DNA of 64,000 nucleotides from Plectrocnemia conspersa (Eukaryota > Arthropoda > Insecta > Trichoptera > Polycentropodidae): positions 372,001-436,000 of the forward strand of contig VTFK01000175.1 of NCBI GenBank assembly GCA_009617715.1, in the 5' to 3' direction. Positions 63,101-64,000 of this stretch are shown here, piece by piece. The translations under genes and the position numbers were made by a program. Position 1 is the stretch's first letter. Each line of letters starts with the position of its first letter. The notes beneath the pieces were generated by a model that ran no database searches, was not told where the DNA came from, and worked only from the letters and a program-made list of their open reading frames with translations.

Positions 63101-64000
63101 AAATAGAGTATAGACATTTCGTTTTTTTAGAACAAAAATGTCTAGTGGGAGATAAAAAACAAGGTCATGTCGAAAATTTTTGTTCAAAAATGTCTGGGGT
63201 AACTGTTTTTTTAGTTCCCACCAGCGTTCCCCGCAACGATCAAGACCAATGTTTGAAACTAGACAATCCCAGTCCAACTGGGGTGTATGGTAAGCCTAGT
63301 TATTGTACATAATTTAAGGCTGAAAGCTACTTTAATTTATTGAACTATAATATTTAAAGAATTTATTTATATGTAATATTTTTATTGTATTTAATTTTAA
63401 TCTAATAAATATTAACACTGAAATACAACGAAATTAATCATACCACGAGGACTATATTACGCGTTTGCTCAGCGATATTGTAAAGTTCAGCTGCAAAATA
63501 TATTTAATAATTAATATGAAAATTAATATATGCGTTTGTTTCTATTGCAGAATTTCTGGAGCCTTTTGGATTTTTGACGCGTCGTAAAATGGCAGAGATA
63601 TACAAAGCGATTAAAACGTTTCATTTTCCGGACGAAGTAGCACGCGGCAAACTGCCAGTCATGAGAATCAACCTCAGCTTGTTTTCTGAGTATTACAATT
63701 TTACAAAAACCAAGGAGACTTGCATCGAACAAAAGATATTTTACGAATGTTTTAAGAAAGCTTTCTCGGCATGGGAAGGTTGGGTCAGGTTAAGCAAGAA
63801 AAGTATGTGCATAGAGAAGATATGTTATGAACTCGGTTTGTATTTAGATAAAAGCGTGAAACATATAAACACTATAGTGTACGATCAAATTCCTCTAATA
63901 AGTTTTTCTAAAAATTCGACTACCAGTTTTCTGAACGTGGATTGTTCGTACAAAAATTTGAAACAGTTCTTTTATCATCGTCCAGAGATGACTGGTAAAT
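57169..64000 (+). CDS. Unrecognised gene, 5' part (continues past the right edge)
   Basis: Exon 1 is 57169-57334 (ATG, 55 codons plus one base). Exon 2 is 63215-63289 and exon 3 starts at 63551 and probably ends at 63994 before GTAAAT; phases agree at both junctions (1, 1). The joined product begins MEKEESVIVKNPEPVINNNM, has a basic patch (IRGRRDAVII), then VPTSVPRNDQDQCLK and, across the second junction, SPTGVYEFLEPFGFLTRRKM. Exon 3 is Lys- and aromatic-rich (AWEGWVRLSKKSMCIEKICY) with no obvious membrane span. About 227 residues are visible. No family was recognised. The 5.9-kb first intron consists largely of repeats and dead hAT sequence. The upstream NRF-1 and YY1-type sites fit a broadly expressed gene. 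Confidence 0.8.
58380..58880 (+). repeat. Composite repeat, left part
   Basis: It repeats, in the same order as 5270-5660, ATTTCAGCTTTTT, ACTTACAATAAGTGAG, a GACCAATAGGAGAG block and a CAAAAATTCATGTCAAAAG block. The last blocks occur twice within this copy (about 58510-58620 and 58695-58810), so it is internally duplicated. Confidence 0.65.
58890..59590 (-). repeat. Foldback-like interspersed repeat, inverted copy
   Basis: It is the reverse orientation of 6000-6600: a G-run next to GACGTCATTTTA, AATAGTCTCGAATCTATTCG, ACTAGCGAAAATATAATTTA, ATGAAACTCAATTTGACAGT and finally a GTTCAAACCCAAACTCAATC block plus a TTAGGTTTAGAACTTCCATC block. Confidence 0.65.
60077..61189 (-). mobile_element. 1113-bp internally deleted hAT element, copy 2
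   Basis: The ends are TAGAGTCTCCAATTACTCGA and, inverted, TCGAATTGGAGACTCTA, flanked by a perfect 8-bp duplication GTGTATAC (60069-60076, 61190-61197). The interior follows 14587-15699 almost base for base over its full length, including the minus-strand hAT dimerisation remnant. Small differences include a T-run length, CGTTGGATAA context changes and a few substitutions. It sits in the intron of the 57169 gene, close to another hAT relic. Confidence 0.9.
61449..62960 (+). pseudogene. Degenerate ZBED5/SCAND3-type hAT transposase
   Basis: In order: a BED-type zinc finger (CVLCQKILANSS ... LRRHFETTH, about 61575-61650); an HTIGETLIKPC block (61815); TVSRRIKEISTSIEK; then LQMDESTDVAGLAVLLVFV (62010), which carries the first catalytic Asp; WEKCIDICTDGAHAIVGKM (62190) with the second; and ATSSHCILLLHALLTKKI (62285). 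Then follows a jump to LRHLAYLADIFTKCNDVNL (62397), so the central part is deleted. The last part has WVRNPFSATV and FWASLAEEFPM. Stops at 61863, 61968, 62346, 62582 and 62875 and the deletion make it inactive. Confidence 0.85.

Larger units (their letters stand above)
57335..63214 (+). other. First intron, mostly transposon DNA
   Basis: Contents in order: unique AT-rich DNA to about 58380; composite repeat halves (58380-58880 and 58890-59590); a short segment with ATCCGCGGAACACTGGTG and GTTCCGCAGAGCC near 59590-59640 that resembles an hAT end; the 1113-bp hAT derivative (60077-61189); and the hAT transposase relic (61449-62960). Confidence 0.6.

Overview
The window is AT-rich nuclear DNA from an animal, most likely an insect. 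Evidence for this: short canonical GT-AG introns, a two-domain HP1 protein, a Popeye-domain protein, an Ashwin homologue, a tRNA-derived SINE and many hAT and Tc1/mariner relics. The order of insect cannot be fixed from what is visible. Almost all genes are split, so gene models below were built by joining exons on splice sites, codon phase and protein continuity; exon coordinates are in each entry.

Layout. 1-27 kb is a gene-poor, repeat-rich stretch. It holds one possible tiny two-exon membrane-protein gene (647-1635, minus), three SINE copies, an hAT element with intact ends (18550-21075), an internally deleted hAT derivative (14587-15699), foldback-like repeats and several GC-richer unique islands that could be regulatory. 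27.1-30.4 kb carries the cyclic-nucleotide-binding part of a Popeye-domain gene (plus); its N-terminal exons were not found. 34.85-36.94 kb is a divergent pair: Ashwin (minus) and HP1 (plus, to 38.5 kb), with a dead mariner-like insert between them. 40.8-43.0 kb (plus) encodes a proline-rich two-span membrane protein with two PPxY motifs, convergent with a small unrecognised minus-strand gene (44.3-44.9 kb). 47.0-49.4 kb (minus) is an unrecognised 13-exon gene of about 569 residues. 52.6-54.2 kb (minus) is an unrecognised zinc-finger gene with one apparent frameshift. 57.2 kb to the right edge (plus) is the 5' part of another unrecognised gene, whose 5.9-kb first intron is packed with transposon debris.

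The genes do not form one pathway. HP1 is a heterochromatin reader, Ashwin is a small nuclear protein, Popeye proteins are cAMP-binding membrane proteins, and the PPxY protein looks like a potential adaptor for NEDD4-family ubiquitin ligases. The most distinctive signal outside the genes is hAT biology: at least six separate hAT-related loci. Five insertions keep intact or near-intact 8-bp target duplications: one 2.5-kb element with a decayed transposase, two near-identical 1113-bp deletion derivatives and two short MITEs. Nothing here proves a new system. The best leads are the near-identical deletion derivatives, the three unrecognised multi-exon genes, the orphan transmembrane exon at 28.0-28.3 kb and a near-perfect hairpin at 28.9 kb.
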